A stretch of 64,000 nucleotides of DNA from Sphingomonas jinjuensis (GTDB lineage Bacteria > Pseudomonadota > Alphaproteobacteria > Sphingomonadales > Sphingomonadaceae): assembly GCF_014197105.1 (NCBI RefSeq), contig NZ_JACIEV010000006.1:1-64000 (forward strand), read 5' to 3'. Below are positions 36,660 through 45,837 of the stretch, one piece after another (position 1 is the stretch's first letter; each line of letters begins with the position of its first letter). Position numbers and translations under genes: made by a program. Below the pieces are notes generated by a model. The model worked only from the letters and a program-made list of their open reading frames with translations. It ran no database searches and had not been told where the DNA came from.

Positions 36660-38045
36660 TCAGGCAGCCTCTTCGACGCGCTCCATCGCGGCGATGAAGC
36701 GGTCGCACCACCAGTGGACGTCCTCGCGCCGGACGTTGTCGATCAGCGCCTCCCACCGGCGGATGCGTTCCTCGCGCGGCATGGTCAGGGCGGTGACGAT
36801 CGCATCCGACAATTCCTCGGCACTATAGGGATTGACCAGCACCGCGTCCTTCAGCTGGCGCGCGGCGCCGGCGAAGGTGGAGAGGATCAGCACGCCGGGA
36901 TCGGTCGGGTTCTGCGCCGCGACATATTCCTTGGCGACGAGGTTCATGCCGTCGCGTAGCGGTGTGACCAGGCCGATCCGCGCCGCGCGGAAGATGCCGG
37001 CGAGCTCGGCGCGGGGATAGCCCTTGTTGACGTAGCGGATCGGCACCCAGTCGATGTCGGCATATTCGCCGTTGATCCGCCCCGAATGCGCGTCGAGGGT
37101 GGCGCGGATTTCCTGATAGGTATCGACCTTTTCGCGGCTCGGCGGCGCGATCTGGAGGATGTAGACCAGGCCGCGTCGATCGGGGTGCTGCGACAGGAAG
37201 CGTTCATAGCCGAGGAAGCGTTCTTCGAGCCCCTTGGAATAGTCGAGCCGGTCGACCCCGACGATCAGGCTGCGCCCGGTCGCCGACATATACATGCGGT
37301 CGCGGGCGAAGGCGGCCTCGCGGCTGACGGCTGCCGCCTCGAACTCGGCGGTGTCGATGCCGATCGGCGCGACCATCGCACAGATGCTGCGCTCGCCGAC
37401 GGTCAGCTTGCCGTTCTCGCCTTCGATGCCGCCGAGCCGGGTGACGACATAGTCGCGGAAGCTGTCGAGCCAGTCGTCGCTCTGGAAGCCGACGACGTCG
37501 TAGGCGAACAGCGATTCCACCAGCCGCCGATGGCTGGGGAGCGACGTCAGCAGCTCCGATGGCGGCCAGGGGATGTGGAGGAAGAAGCCCATGCGGTTGG
37601 CGACGCCGCGATGGCGCAGCTCCTCGCCGAGCGGGATCAGGTGATAATCGTGGACCCAGACGAGATCGTCGTGATCGATCAATGGCTTGACCGTATCGGC
37701 GAAGCGGCGGTTCACGCGCGCGTAGCCGCCGGCGAAATCGCGCTCGAATTCGGTCAGGTCGATGCGGAAGTGGAACAGCGGCCACAGCGTGCGGTTGGCG
37801 AAGCCGTTGTAATACTCGTCGATATCCTGCGGCTCGAGGTCGATCGTCGCCGTGCTGACGTTGCCCTCGCTCTCGTCGCGGATCTCGCCAGTGAATTGGG
37901 GCGTGGTGTTGCCCGACCAGCCGAACCACACGCCGCCCCGCTCGCGCAACGCCGCGAGCAGCGCGACGGCGAGGCCGCCCTGGTTGCCGCCCGGGCCCTG
38001 GTTGAGCTGCTGGACGCGGTTGGAGATGACGACGAGGCGGCTCAT
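36660..38045 (-). CDS. otsA: trehalose-6-phosphate synthase
   Basis: A 461-residue GT20 glycosyltransferase that joins UDP-glucose and glucose-6-phosphate. The start at 38045 gives the family N-terminus (MSRLVVISNRV). WFGWSGNT, VWVHDYHLIPLG, GFFLHIPWP, VDRLDYSKGL and the nucleotide-sugar site near LRDGMNLVAKEYVA are all intact. Its ATG overlaps the stop of the GH15 gene by four bases. It is the last gene of otsB-GH15-otsA. Trehalose protects against osmotic and drying stress. Confidence 0.95.
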   Translation of the reverse strand: MSRLVVISNRVQQLNQGPGGNQGGLAVALLAALRERGGVWFGWSGNTTPQFTGEIRDESEGNVSTATIDLEPQDIDEYYNGFANRTLWPLFHFRIDLTEFERDFAGGYARVNRRFADTVKPLIDHDDLVWVHDYHLIPLGEELRHRGVANRMGFFLHIPWPPSELLTSLPSHRRLVESLFAYDVVGFQSDDWLDSFRDYVVTRLGGIEGENGKLTVGERSICAMVAPIGIDTAEFEAAAVSREAAFARDRMYMSATGRSLIVGVDRLDYSKGLEERFLGYERFLSQHPDRRGLVYILQIAPPSREKVDTYQEIRATLDAHSGRINGEYADIDWVPIRYVNKGYPRAELAGIFRAARIGLVTPLRDGMNLVAKEYVAAQNPTDPGVLILSTFAGAARQLKDAVLVNPYSAEELSDAIVTALTMPREERIRRWEALIDNVRREDVHWWCDRFIAAMERVEEAA

Positions 38046-39823
38046 CGCACGCTGTTCCACGGGCGCGAGAGGAGGACGGCGCAGTTGATGAGGCCGACGA
38101 GCGAATAGGTCTGCGGATAATTGCCCCACAGCTCGCCGCTGGCGGGGTCGATATCCTCCGACAGCAACCCGGCGGGCGTGCGCCGCGCCACCATCTCCTC
38201 GAACAGGACGCGCGCATCGGCACTGCGGCCGGTGACGTGGAGCGCCTCGATCAGCCAGAAGGTGCAGACGTTGAACGCGGTGTGGGGCAGGCCGAAATCA
38301 TCCTCGGTGGCGTAGCGGAGCATGTGGCTGCCGCGGCGGAGGCCTTCCTCGACGGCGCGCAGCGTGCCCTGGAAGCGCGGGTCATCGGGGGTAAAGAAGC
38401 GCAGGTCCAGCAACTGGATCAAGCTGGCATCGAGATCGTCGCCGCCAAAGGTCGCGGAAATGCGCTGGGTGTCGGGACGCCAGGCGGCGTCTTCGATCCG
38501 GGTGCGCATCGTCGCGGCGCGCTCAGCCCAGAAGTCGCGGCGATCGTCGAGGCCGAGTGCCTCGGCTGCGTTGGCGAGACGGTCGCACGCCGCCCAGCAC
38601 ATCGCGGCGGAATAGGTGTGGACATGCGCCTTGGTGCGCAGCTCCCACAGGCCCGCGTCGGGCTTGTCGTACACCGCCCAGGCATGTTCGCCGACGCGTT
38701 CGAGCGCGCGGAAGTCCTCGAGCCCCGCCATGCGGAAGAGACGCTGATCGAAGAACGCCTGGACGTTGGACAGGACGATCTGGCCATAGGCGTCGTGCTG
38801 GACCTGTTCATAGGCCTGGTTGCCGACGCGGACCGGGCCCATGCCGCGATAGCCGGGCAGCCCTTCGGCGACGCGTTCGGTCAGCAACGTCTCGCCGGCG
38901 ACGCCGTAGAGCGGCTGGATGATACCGCCGCGGGCGTCGTCGACGATGTTGCGGAGATATTCCAGATATCCCTCCAGCACGTCGAGCGCGCCGAGGCGAT
39001 TGAGCGCCTGGACGGTGTAATAGGCGTCGCGGACCCAGCAGTAGCGATAGTCCCAGTTGCGTTCGCTGTCGGCGTGTTCGGGCAGCGAGGTGGTGAGCGC
39101 GGCGACGATCGCGCCGGTCTCTTCGTGCTGGCACAGCTTCAGCGTGATCGCGGCGCGGATGACGACATCCTGCCATTCGAGCGGGGTCGCTAGACCGCGG
39201 ACCCAATGACGCCACTCCTCGGTCGTGCGGGCAAGCATCTCGGCCAGCGTGTTGCCGAGCATGCCCGTGAAGCTTTCGTCGGGACCGAGGAAGAAGTGGA
39301 GCGGCTGTTCGAGGCGGAAGAAGTTTTCGGCCCGCAGGCGATCGATCGACGCGTCGGTGGTGAGCCGCAGCGTCTGGTCGCTCATCATGTAGCGGATGTG
39401 GTTCGACCCCTGGGTGATGCTGGTCGGACGGCCACAGTCGGTGGCGACGCGCAGCACAACGCGGATGCGCGGCGAGCCCGCGACCGGGCGCACCATGCGG
39501 ACGAAGGCGGTGGGGCGATAGAGGCGTCCGCTGTTCGAGAAGCGTGGGCAGAAATCGGTGATCTCGACGGCGTTGCCCGCCGCGTCCTCGTGACGGGTGA
39601 CGAGGATCGGCGTGCCGCGTAGATAGTGCTGCGTCGTGGTGACCCGGCCCTCCAGGTCGATCCGCCAATAGCCGGTGTCGGGCTCGTCGCCCGCCAGCAG
39701 GGCGCAGAAGGCGGGGTCGCCGTCGACGCGGGGCACGCAGCCCCAGACGAAGCTGCCTTCGTGATCGACCAGGGCGGAAACCTGGCAATTGCCGATCGGC
39801 CAGAGATTCATGTCGGCAGTCAC
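38042..39823 (-). CDS. GH15-family glucan/trehalose-type glycoside hydrolase
   Basis: A 593-residue cytoplasmic protein with an N-terminal beta-sandwich and a C-terminal (alpha/alpha)6 barrel typical of GH15. Catalytic acids are expected in the RNWDYRYCWVRDAYYT region and in LLSEDIDPASGELWGNYPQTYS near the end. Members include glucoamylases and acid trehalases. Sitting between otsB and otsA with four-base overlaps on both sides, it could turn over trehalose or a precursor glucan. The exact substrate is unproven. Confidence 0.85.
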   Translation of the reverse strand: MTADMNLWPIGNCQVSALVDHEGSFVWGCVPRVDGDPAFCALLAGDEPDTGYWRIDLEGRVTTTQHYLRGTPILVTRHEDAAGNAVEITDFCPRFSNSGRLYRPTAFVRMVRPVAGSPRIRVVLRVATDCGRPTSITQGSNHIRYMMSDQTLRLTTDASIDRLRAENFFRLEQPLHFFLGPDESFTGMLGNTLAEMLARTTEEWRHWVRGLATPLEWQDVVIRAAITLKLCQHEETGAIVAALTTSLPEHADSERNWDYRYCWVRDAYYTVQALNRLGALDVLEGYLEYLRNIVDDARGGIIQPLYGVAGETLLTERVAEGLPGYRGMGPVRVGNQAYEQVQHDAYGQIVLSNVQAFFDQRLFRMAGLEDFRALERVGEHAWAVYDKPDAGLWELRTKAHVHTYSAAMCWAACDRLANAAEALGLDDRRDFWAERAATMRTRIEDAAWRPDTQRISATFGGDDLDASLIQLLDLRFFTPDDPRFQGTLRAVEEGLRRGSHMLRYATEDDFGLPHTAFNVCTFWLIEALHVTGRSADARVLFEEMVARRTPAGLLSEDIDPASGELWGNYPQTYSLVGLINCAVLLSRPWNSVR

Positions 39824-40596
39824 GATAATTCCTCGATGGCCCGGTCGATCCAGCCGCGGACGGCGGCGACGTCGGGCAGGCGGTAGTGAGCGGCGGTGGC
39901 ACGCGGCGGTCCGACGAGGACGCCGTCGCCGCCGGCATCGGTGCAGGCGACGAAGCCGTCCTCATCGGTGACGTCGTCGCCGAAGAAGAGCGGGCTGGTG
40001 CCGGCCATGGCGGGCGTCTCCAGCAGTGCGGCGATGGCGCGGCCTTTGTCGCCGGGCGCCCGCAGCTCGACGAGCATCTTGCCGTGTTGGAGCGTGAGGC
40101 CGTGCGCCGCGGCGAGGCGGGCGCCCTCCACCTCCGCCTCGTCGGCCATTGCCGGCACCTGGCGATAATGGAGCGCGGTGCCCATCGTCTTGCGTTCGAC
40201 GAGGAGGCCGCGAGGCTGCGCAAAGGCGTCGAGCGCGCGGCTGGCGACGTCGAGCGCGGCGGGTCGGTCGCCAGCGGGATGGTCGGCGCCGGGGATGCGT
40301 AGCTCGGCGCCGTGGCTGCCCGCCAGGGTCAATCGGCCGGTCGTGCCGACACCGAGCAGCTGGTCCAGCTGTGCCAGCGACCGGCCGCTGACGAGCGCGA
40401 CGCGGCCCGGCAGGCGATCGGCCAGCTTGCCCAGCGCGGCGAGCAGCGCCGGCTCGACGACGACGCCGTCGGGCGTCTCGGCGATCTCGATCAGCGTGCC
40501 GTCGAGGTCGAAGAACAGGCTGAACCCCGCCACGCCCGGAGGGGGCGGGGGCAGGGCAGTGCTGGGGTTGGTGCGAAGCGGTACGGTCGCCATCAT
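39820..40596 (-). CDS. otsB: trehalose-6-phosphate phosphatase
   Basis: A HAD-fold phosphatase of about 258 residues that removes phosphate from trehalose-6-phosphate. The nucleophile motif FFDLDGTL (Asp30 from this start) and the later GDDVTDEDGF motif are intact, as is the SGR loop in VALVSGRSL. Two ATG codons in tandem (40596 and 40593) are possible starts, and neither has a ribosome site. A GGAAC-N16-GGTT site ends only seven bases before them. It heads the trehalose operon. Confidence 0.92.
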   Translation of the reverse strand: MMATVPLRTNPSTALPPPPPGVAGFSLFFDLDGTLIEIAETPDGVVVEPALLAALGKLADRLPGRVALVSGRSLAQLDQLLGVGTTGRLTLAGSHGAELRIPGADHPAGDRPAALDVASRALDAFAQPRGLLVERKTMGTALHYRQVPAMADEAEVEGARLAAAHGLTLQHGKMLVELRAPGDKGRAIAALLETPAMAGTSPLFFGDDVTDEDGFVACTDAGGDGVLVGPPRATAAHYRLPDVAAVRGWIDRAIEELS

Positions 40597-40603
40597 CGGT
40601 GTG

Positions 40604-40628
40604 AACCGCTTTCGTCCTCGGTCGTTCC
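40604..40628 (-). promoter_or_regulatory. EcfG-type stress promoter candidate before otsB
   Basis: GGAAC (40628-40624, minus strand), 16 bases, then GGTT (40607-40604) resembles the EcfG consensus with one mismatch. Transcription would start at about 40598, at the ATG itself, matching the lack of a ribosome site. Trehalose genes are known EcfG/RpoE2 targets in other alphaproteobacteria. Confidence 0.55.
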
Positions 40629-40661
40629 CCTCCAGCAACAATCTGGAGCGACGAACGCGGC

Positions 40662-42134
40662 ATGGCGCAGGATGGCGCGTTGAAGATCGGCACCGCGGTT
40701 GCGCTGGCGATGCTGGCGGGGTGCGGGCGTCAGGAGGAGCCCGCGCCCAAGCGGGTGACGACGCCGCCCGACATCCCACACACTGCCTCCACCATCGTCG
40801 TGCCGATCGAGGCGAAGCTGACCGACGTCGCGCGCGGGCTGAACCAGGCGGTGCCGGTGCGGCTGTGGTCGATCGACGAGCATCGCGACAAATGCGTTCC
40901 CGCGCAGAAGGTCCGGCTGTTCGGGCGCGAGCGCAAGGTGACGCCAGCGCTGGGGTGCCGGCTGGTCGGCGAGGTGACGCGCGGGCCGATGACGCTGCGC
41001 GGATCGGGCGACCGGCTGGTCGTGACGCTGCCGGTGCGGGCGCGGTTGAGCGCGCGCGACGTCGGCGGGGTGGCGAGCGAGACGGCGACGGGAACGGCGA
41101 TCGTGCGCGCGGTGGTGCGGCTCGACATGCAGCGCGACTGGACGCCCAAGGCGCGGCTGCAGATCAGCTACGACTGGCGCGAGCCGCCCGGCGTCGACCT
41201 GTTGGGGCAGCGCGTCACCTTCACCGACCAGGCCGATCGCAAGCTGGCGGGGGTGGTCGCCAAGCTGGAGCGGACGCTGCCGGGCGAGCTGAAGCGGCTG
41301 GAGGTGCGGCGGCAGGTGGAGAACGCGTGGGCCAGGGCCTTCACGTCGATCCAGCTCAACGGCGACGACCCGCCGGTGTGGATGCGGGTAACGCCGCAGC
41401 AGGTGGGCTATGACGGCTATCGCGTGTCGGGCGGCAAGCTTCGCCTGGTGGCGACGGCGCAGGTGCTGACCGAGACGTTCGTCGGCCAGCGCCCGGCGGA
41501 TCCCGCACCGACGCCGCTACCGCCCCTGGCGCGCCAGCCGGCGGCGCCGGGATTCAGCTTCGCGACGCCCGTGCTGGCCGACTATGCGCAGATCGAGCCG
41601 GTGCTGCTGAAAGCGCTGGTCAAGCTGAACGCGCGCGGGATCGTAGCGCCAAAGATCGGGCGGATCGACGCGCAGTTCGGCAAGGTCACGATGTTCGCGA
41701 CAGAGGGCGGAAGGATCGCGGTCGGCGTCGATGTCGATGCAAAGGCGCCCGATTCGCCGATCGAAAGCGCCAAGGGGCGCGTCTGGCTGACCGCGGTGCC
41801 GTACAACGAGCCCAATTCGGAAGTCGTCGAATTCCGCGAGCTGAGCGCGGTGACCCACACCGACAAGCCGCAGGTGGACCTGCTCGCGGGACTGTTTGCA
41901 ACGCCCGCCGTGCTGGCGACGATCAGCGGGTCGTTGACCCAGAATTTCGCCAAGGATTACGCGCGCGTACTGACGTCGGCGAAGCAAGCCATTGCGGCGA
42001 AGCGGCTGGGCGACATCATCCTTGCCGCCAGGATCGATCGCGTGACGCATGGCCGGATCGTGCCGACGGGCGCTGGCCTCTACCTGCCGGTCGAGGCCAG
42101 CGGAACGGCGACGATCAGCTACCGCCCTCGCTGA
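40662..42134 (+). CDS. DUF4403 family lipoprotein
   Basis: A 490-residue protein with a lipoprotein signal (ALAMLAGC, Cys about residue 21), so it is probably anchored in the periplasm. The body matches DUF4403: an N-terminal ASTIVVPIEAKL segment and repeated beta-rich halves that recall lipid-binding TULIP/BPI-like folds. The function is unknown. It is divergent from otsB, and its last 20 bases overlap the end of the opposite-strand oxidoreductase gene. Confidence 0.75.
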   Translation: MAQDGALKIGTAVALAMLAGCGRQEEPAPKRVTTPPDIPHTASTIVVPIEAKLTDVARGLNQAVPVRLWSIDEHRDKCVPAQKVRLFGRERKVTPALGCRLVGEVTRGPMTLRGSGDRLVVTLPVRARLSARDVGGVASETATGTAIVRAVVRLDMQRDWTPKARLQISYDWREPPGVDLLGQRVTFTDQADRKLAGVVAKLERTLPGELKRLEVRRQVENAWARAFTSIQLNGDDPPVWMRVTPQQVGYDGYRVSGGKLRLVATAQVLTETFVGQRPADPAPTPLPPLARQPAAPGFSFATPVLADYAQIEPVLLKALVKLNARGIVAPKIGRIDAQFGKVTMFATEGGRIAVGVDVDAKAPDSPIESAKGRVWLTAVPYNEPNSEVVEFRELSAVTHTDKPQVDLLAGLFATPAVLATISGSLTQNFAKDYARVLTSAKQAIAAKRLGDIILAARIDRVTHGRIVPTGAGLYLPVEASGTATISYRPR

Positions 42135-44406
42135 CGATCCGTACCGGCACCCCCTTCGACGCGGGGGTCTTCGACGCCTTGTCGTGATACCATAGCGGGA
42201 CCAGCGGGTTGGTTTCGGGATAATAGCCGCCGACGCAGCCGTCGGGCAGGTCGAAGGGGGTGACTTTCAGCCCACGGACCTCGCGATGGGTGTCGTCGCC
42301 GGCGTCGCCGACCAGACTCACCATCTCGCCGGCCCTAAGGTTACGGCGCGCCATTTCGCGCGGGTTGATGAGCAGAATCATGCGGCTGCCCTCGAGCCCG
42401 CGCAGGCGGTCGTCGTGGCCGTAGATGGTGGTGTTGAACTGGTCGTTCGAGCGCATGGTGATAAGCGTGATCCTCCCCTCCGCCTCGCCGACGCCGAGCG
42501 CGGAGAGGGTGGTGGGCGTCTTGAATTCCGCCTTGCCGCTTTCGGTCAGCCAGATCCGCTCGCGCGCCTTGTTGCCGCGATAAAAGCCGCCCGGCTCCCA
42601 CATCCGCTCGTTGAAGTCGTGGAACTGCTCGGCATAGGTTTCCGCGATGGCATCGCGGATCAGCGCATAGTTGCCGGTCCAATCGCGCCAGCGCAGCTTG
42701 GGATTGGGCGGCAGCAGCGCCTCGGCGATGCCCGCGACGATCGCGGTTTCGGACAGGAGCTTGTCGCTGGCGGGGGTGCGCTTTCCCCAGCTGCCGTGGA
42801 TGTGGCTGAAGCTGTCCTCGATCGACACCGACTGCGGCCCCGACGCCTGGATGTCTTCCTCGGGCCGGGCGAGGCAGGGGAGCAGATACGACGCCTTGCC
42901 GTGGACGAGGTGGCTGCGGTTGAGCTTCGTCGCGATGTAGACGGTCAGCGCCTGCTGCTGCCACAGCGGTTCGATGATGCCGTGATCGGGAATGGCGCGC
43001 ACGAAGTTGCCGCCCAAATTGATGAAGGCGCGGACGGAGCCGTCCTTGAGGCCCTCGCAGGCGGTGACGGTGGTGTGGCCTTCGTCGCGCGGCGGCTCGA
43101 AGCCGAACTGCTCGGCGATCTTGTCGAGCGGCACCAGTTCGGGCTTTTCGCTGATGCCGACGGTGCGCTGGCCCTGGACGTTGGAATGGCCACGCACCGG
43201 GCTCATACCCGCACCCTGGCGACCGATGTTGCCGCGCATCAGCATCAGGTTGACGAGCGTCTGGATATTCTGCGAGCCGTGGACGTGTTGGGTCAGTCCC
43301 ATGCCGTAGACCGCGATGGTCTTCTCGGCGGCGACATAGACGTCGGCGGCGGCCTCTAGGTCAGCGCGCTTGAGGCCGCTGTGATGCTCGATCTCGTCCC
43401 AGCCGGTCGCCTCGACCCTGGCCTTGAAGTCATCGAAGCCGGTGGTGTGCTGATCGATGAAGCCGTGGTCGAGCACGCTCGGCTCGCCCGCCGCAGCCCG
43501 CTTGGCATCGACGGCGAGGACGTGCTTGGCGAGGCCCATGATCGCGGCGATGTCGCCGCCGGGACGCACCTGCAGATACATATGGGCAAGGTCGGTCGGC
43601 TTCTGCGTCGCCATCTGCAGCGGGTTCTGCGGATCGACGAAGCGCAGCAGGCCGGTTTCGCGGACAGGATTGAAGACGATGATCTTGCATCCGCGCTTCA
43701 CCGCATCCTGGAGCGGATGGAGGAAGCGCGGGCTGTTGGTGCCGGGATTCTGGCCGAAATAGAGCATCGCGTCGCAATGCTCGAAATCGTCGAGCTTGCA
43801 GGTGCCGACGGGCGAGCCGATCGATTCCTTCAGCGCCACCGACGTCGTCTCGTGGCACATGTTCGAGCTGTCGGGCAGGTTGTTGTTGCCATAGGCGCGG
43901 GCGAGCAGCGCGTAGAGGTAGCTGGTTTCCAGTGACGCCTTGCCCGACGCGTAGAAGATCACCGATTTCGGATCGAGCTGCTTCAGTTCCGCGGCGATGC
44001 CCTGGAACGCGTCGGCCCAGGAGCATTCGACGTAGCGATCGGTCGCGGCGTCGTAGCGCATCGGCGCGGTGAGGCGGCCCTGCATCTCGAGATCGTAATC
44101 TTCCCAGCCGCGCAGCTCGGTGACACTGTGCTGCTTGAAGAAATCGGGCGAGCAGCGATCACGGGTCAGGTCCCAGATCGTCGCCTTCGCACCGTTCTCG
44201 CAGAATTCGAAGGTGTGCGGCTCGGCCGGTTTGCCCCAGGCGCACGAGTTGCACATATAGCCGCCGGCCTTGTTCTGACGGGCCAGCGTATCGAGCGTCC
44301 CGGGCGAAGAGCGCTCGCGCAGCAGCACCTTCGTCATGCCTTTCACCGAACCCCAACCGCCTGCAGAGCCGTCGTAGCGGACCGTGTCGTCGTCACTCTG
44401 TGCCAT
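42115..44406 (-). CDS. FdhF/YdeP-like molybdopterin oxidoreductase
   Basis: A 763-residue molybdenum or tungsten enzyme of the formate-dehydrogenase-alpha-like (YdeP) group. The N-terminus has GYMCNSCAWG, where an iron-sulphur or related site would be. The body carries pterin-binding stretches (YGNNNLPDSSNMCHETTS, FGQNPGTNSPR and GNIGRQGAGMSPVRGH). No signal peptide is seen, so it acts in the cytoplasm. No partner subunit or fdhD is in the window. YdeP proteins are linked to acid or formate stress, but the true reaction is not settled. Confidence 0.88.
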   Translation of the reverse strand: MAQSDDDTVRYDGSAGGWGSVKGMTKVLLRERSSPGTLDTLARQNKAGGYMCNSCAWGKPAEPHTFEFCENGAKATIWDLTRDRCSPDFFKQHSVTELRGWEDYDLEMQGRLTAPMRYDAATDRYVECSWADAFQGIAAELKQLDPKSVIFYASGKASLETSYLYALLARAYGNNNLPDSSNMCHETTSVALKESIGSPVGTCKLDDFEHCDAMLYFGQNPGTNSPRFLHPLQDAVKRGCKIIVFNPVRETGLLRFVDPQNPLQMATQKPTDLAHMYLQVRPGGDIAAIMGLAKHVLAVDAKRAAAGEPSVLDHGFIDQHTTGFDDFKARVEATGWDEIEHHSGLKRADLEAAADVYVAAEKTIAVYGMGLTQHVHGSQNIQTLVNLMLMRGNIGRQGAGMSPVRGHSNVQGQRTVGISEKPELVPLDKIAEQFGFEPPRDEGHTTVTACEGLKDGSVRAFINLGGNFVRAIPDHGIIEPLWQQQALTVYIATKLNRSHLVHGKASYLLPCLARPEEDIQASGPQSVSIEDSFSHIHGSWGKRTPASDKLLSETAIVAGIAEALLPPNPKLRWRDWTGNYALIRDAIAETYAEQFHDFNERMWEPGGFYRGNKARERIWLTESGKAEFKTPTTLSALGVGEAEGRITLITMRSNDQFNTTIYGHDDRLRGLEGSRMILLINPREMARRNLRAGEMVSLVGDAGDDTHREVRGLKVTPFDLPDGCVGGYYPETNPLVPLWYHDKASKTPASKGVPVRIVSEGGS

Positions 44407-44556
44407 TCATGCCTCCTCGCCGCTCGTCCCAAACGCTTGTGGCTGCGCATGGAGCCAAGCAAAAGCGCATTCGCGCGAGGAACTTGGATCAATGCTGCGG
44501 ATTAGGGGCGGGCACACCAGCAATATTTTGATACAATCGAGCGGAGCAGACGGACG

Positions 44557-45837
44557 ATGGCGACGATTCCGGCAGACGCTGCGGCTCCCCCGTCGCGCCC
44601 CGACGATCGCAAGCGGGCGACGCGCTCGCTCCAGGCGCTCAATTTCTTCATGGCCGACATGCAGGCGGGCATCGGGCCATTCCTGGGCGTCTTCCTGCAA
44701 CAGCGCGGCTGGCAGACGGGGCCGATCGGCACGGTGATGACCGCGGGCGGCGTCGCCGGCATGCTGATGACGGCGCCCGCCGGGGCCCTCATCGACCATA
44801 CCGACAAGAAGCGCTGGGTCGTCGTCGTCACCGGCATCTGCACGGTGCTCGCCTCGTTCCTGATCCTGTGGTCGCAATCATGGGCGGTGGTGACGGTCAG
44901 CCAGGTCGCGACCGCGATCGCCGGCGCCGCGATCGGGCCGGCGGTGGCGGGAATGACGCTGGGCGTGGTTCGCCAGAAGGGATTCAACGCGCAGAACGGG
45001 CGCAACCAGGCGTGGAACCACGCCGGCAACATGGTCGGCGCCGGGCTGTCGGGCTGGCTGGGCTGGAAGTTCGGCATGCCGGCGATCTTCTTCCTGGCGG
45101 CGGCGTTCGGGGTGCTCGCGATCATTTCGGTGTTGTCGATCCCCGAGCGGGCGATCAACCATCGCGCCGCGCGTGGGCTGGAAGGCGACGGCAAGGATGG
45201 CGAAGAGGAAGAAGGCGGCAAGGCGGAGGGGTTTCGCACCCTGCTGTCGAACAAGCCGATGCTGATCCTGGCCGCGGCGCTGGCCTGTTTCCACCTGGGC
45301 AACGGCGCGATGCTGCCGCTGTACGGGCTCGCCGTGGTGGGCGCGGGCAAGGGCAATGCGGCGATGTTCACCGCGACGACGGTGATGGTGGCGCAGGCGG
45401 TGATGATCGTCGCCAGCCTGATCGCGATGAAGGTGGCGGCGGGGCGCGGCTATTGGCTGGTGCTGCTGATCTCGTTCGCGGCACTGCCGCTGCGCGGGGC
45501 GCTGGCGGGCAGCTTTATCGAGCATTGGGGCGTGTGGCCTGTGCAGGCGCTCGACGGCATCGGAGCGGGCTTGCAGAGCGTGGCGGTGCCGGGGTTGGTC
45601 GCCTGCCTGCTGCGCGGCACGGGGCGCGTCAACGTGGGGCAGGGCGCGGTGATGACGGTGCAGGGCGTGGGTGCAAGCCTGTCGCCGGCGATCGGCGGCT
45701 GGCTGGCGCAGGCGATCGGCTATCAGGCGGCGTTCTACATCCTCGGCAGCTTCGCGGTCGTCAGCCTGCTGCTGTGGATCGGTTTTGCGGGCACGCTGCG
45801 TCCCGCCTGTGCGGGGACGCCGGAGGCGGCAGCGTGA
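44557..45837 (+). CDS. major facilitator superfamily transporter
   Basis: A 426-residue inner-membrane carrier with about 12 helices. The family-typical loop between helices 2 and 3 reads GALIDHTDKKRW. The central cytoplasmic loop is unusually acidic (DGKDGEEEEGGKAEG). There is no close functional group I can name. It is the first of three genes joined by GTGA overlaps (MFS, phosphoesterase, permease), implying that all three proteins work together. Confidence 0.85.
   Translation: MATIPADAAAPPSRPDDRKRATRSLQALNFFMADMQAGIGPFLGVFLQQRGWQTGPIGTVMTAGGVAGMLMTAPAGALIDHTDKKRWVVVVTGICTVLASFLILWSQSWAVVTVSQVATAIAGAAIGPAVAGMTLGVVRQKGFNAQNGRNQAWNHAGNMVGAGLSGWLGWKFGMPAIFFLAAAFGVLAIISVLSIPERAINHRAARGLEGDGKDGEEEEGGKAEGFRTLLSNKPMLILAAALACFHLGNGAMLPLYGLAVVGAGKGNAAMFTATTVMVAQAVMIVASLIAMKVAAGRGYWLVLLISFAALPLRGALAGSFIEHWGVWPVQALDGIGAGLQSVAVPGLVACLLRGTGRVNVGQGAVMTVQGVGASLSPAIGGWLAQAIGYQAAFYILGSFAVVSLLLWIGFAGTLRPACAGTPEAAA

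Noticed and set aside
44479..44504. GGAAC-N16-GATT before the MFS gene as another EcfG site
   Set aside because: The second box differs at two positions from CGTT, so chance is a better explanation.
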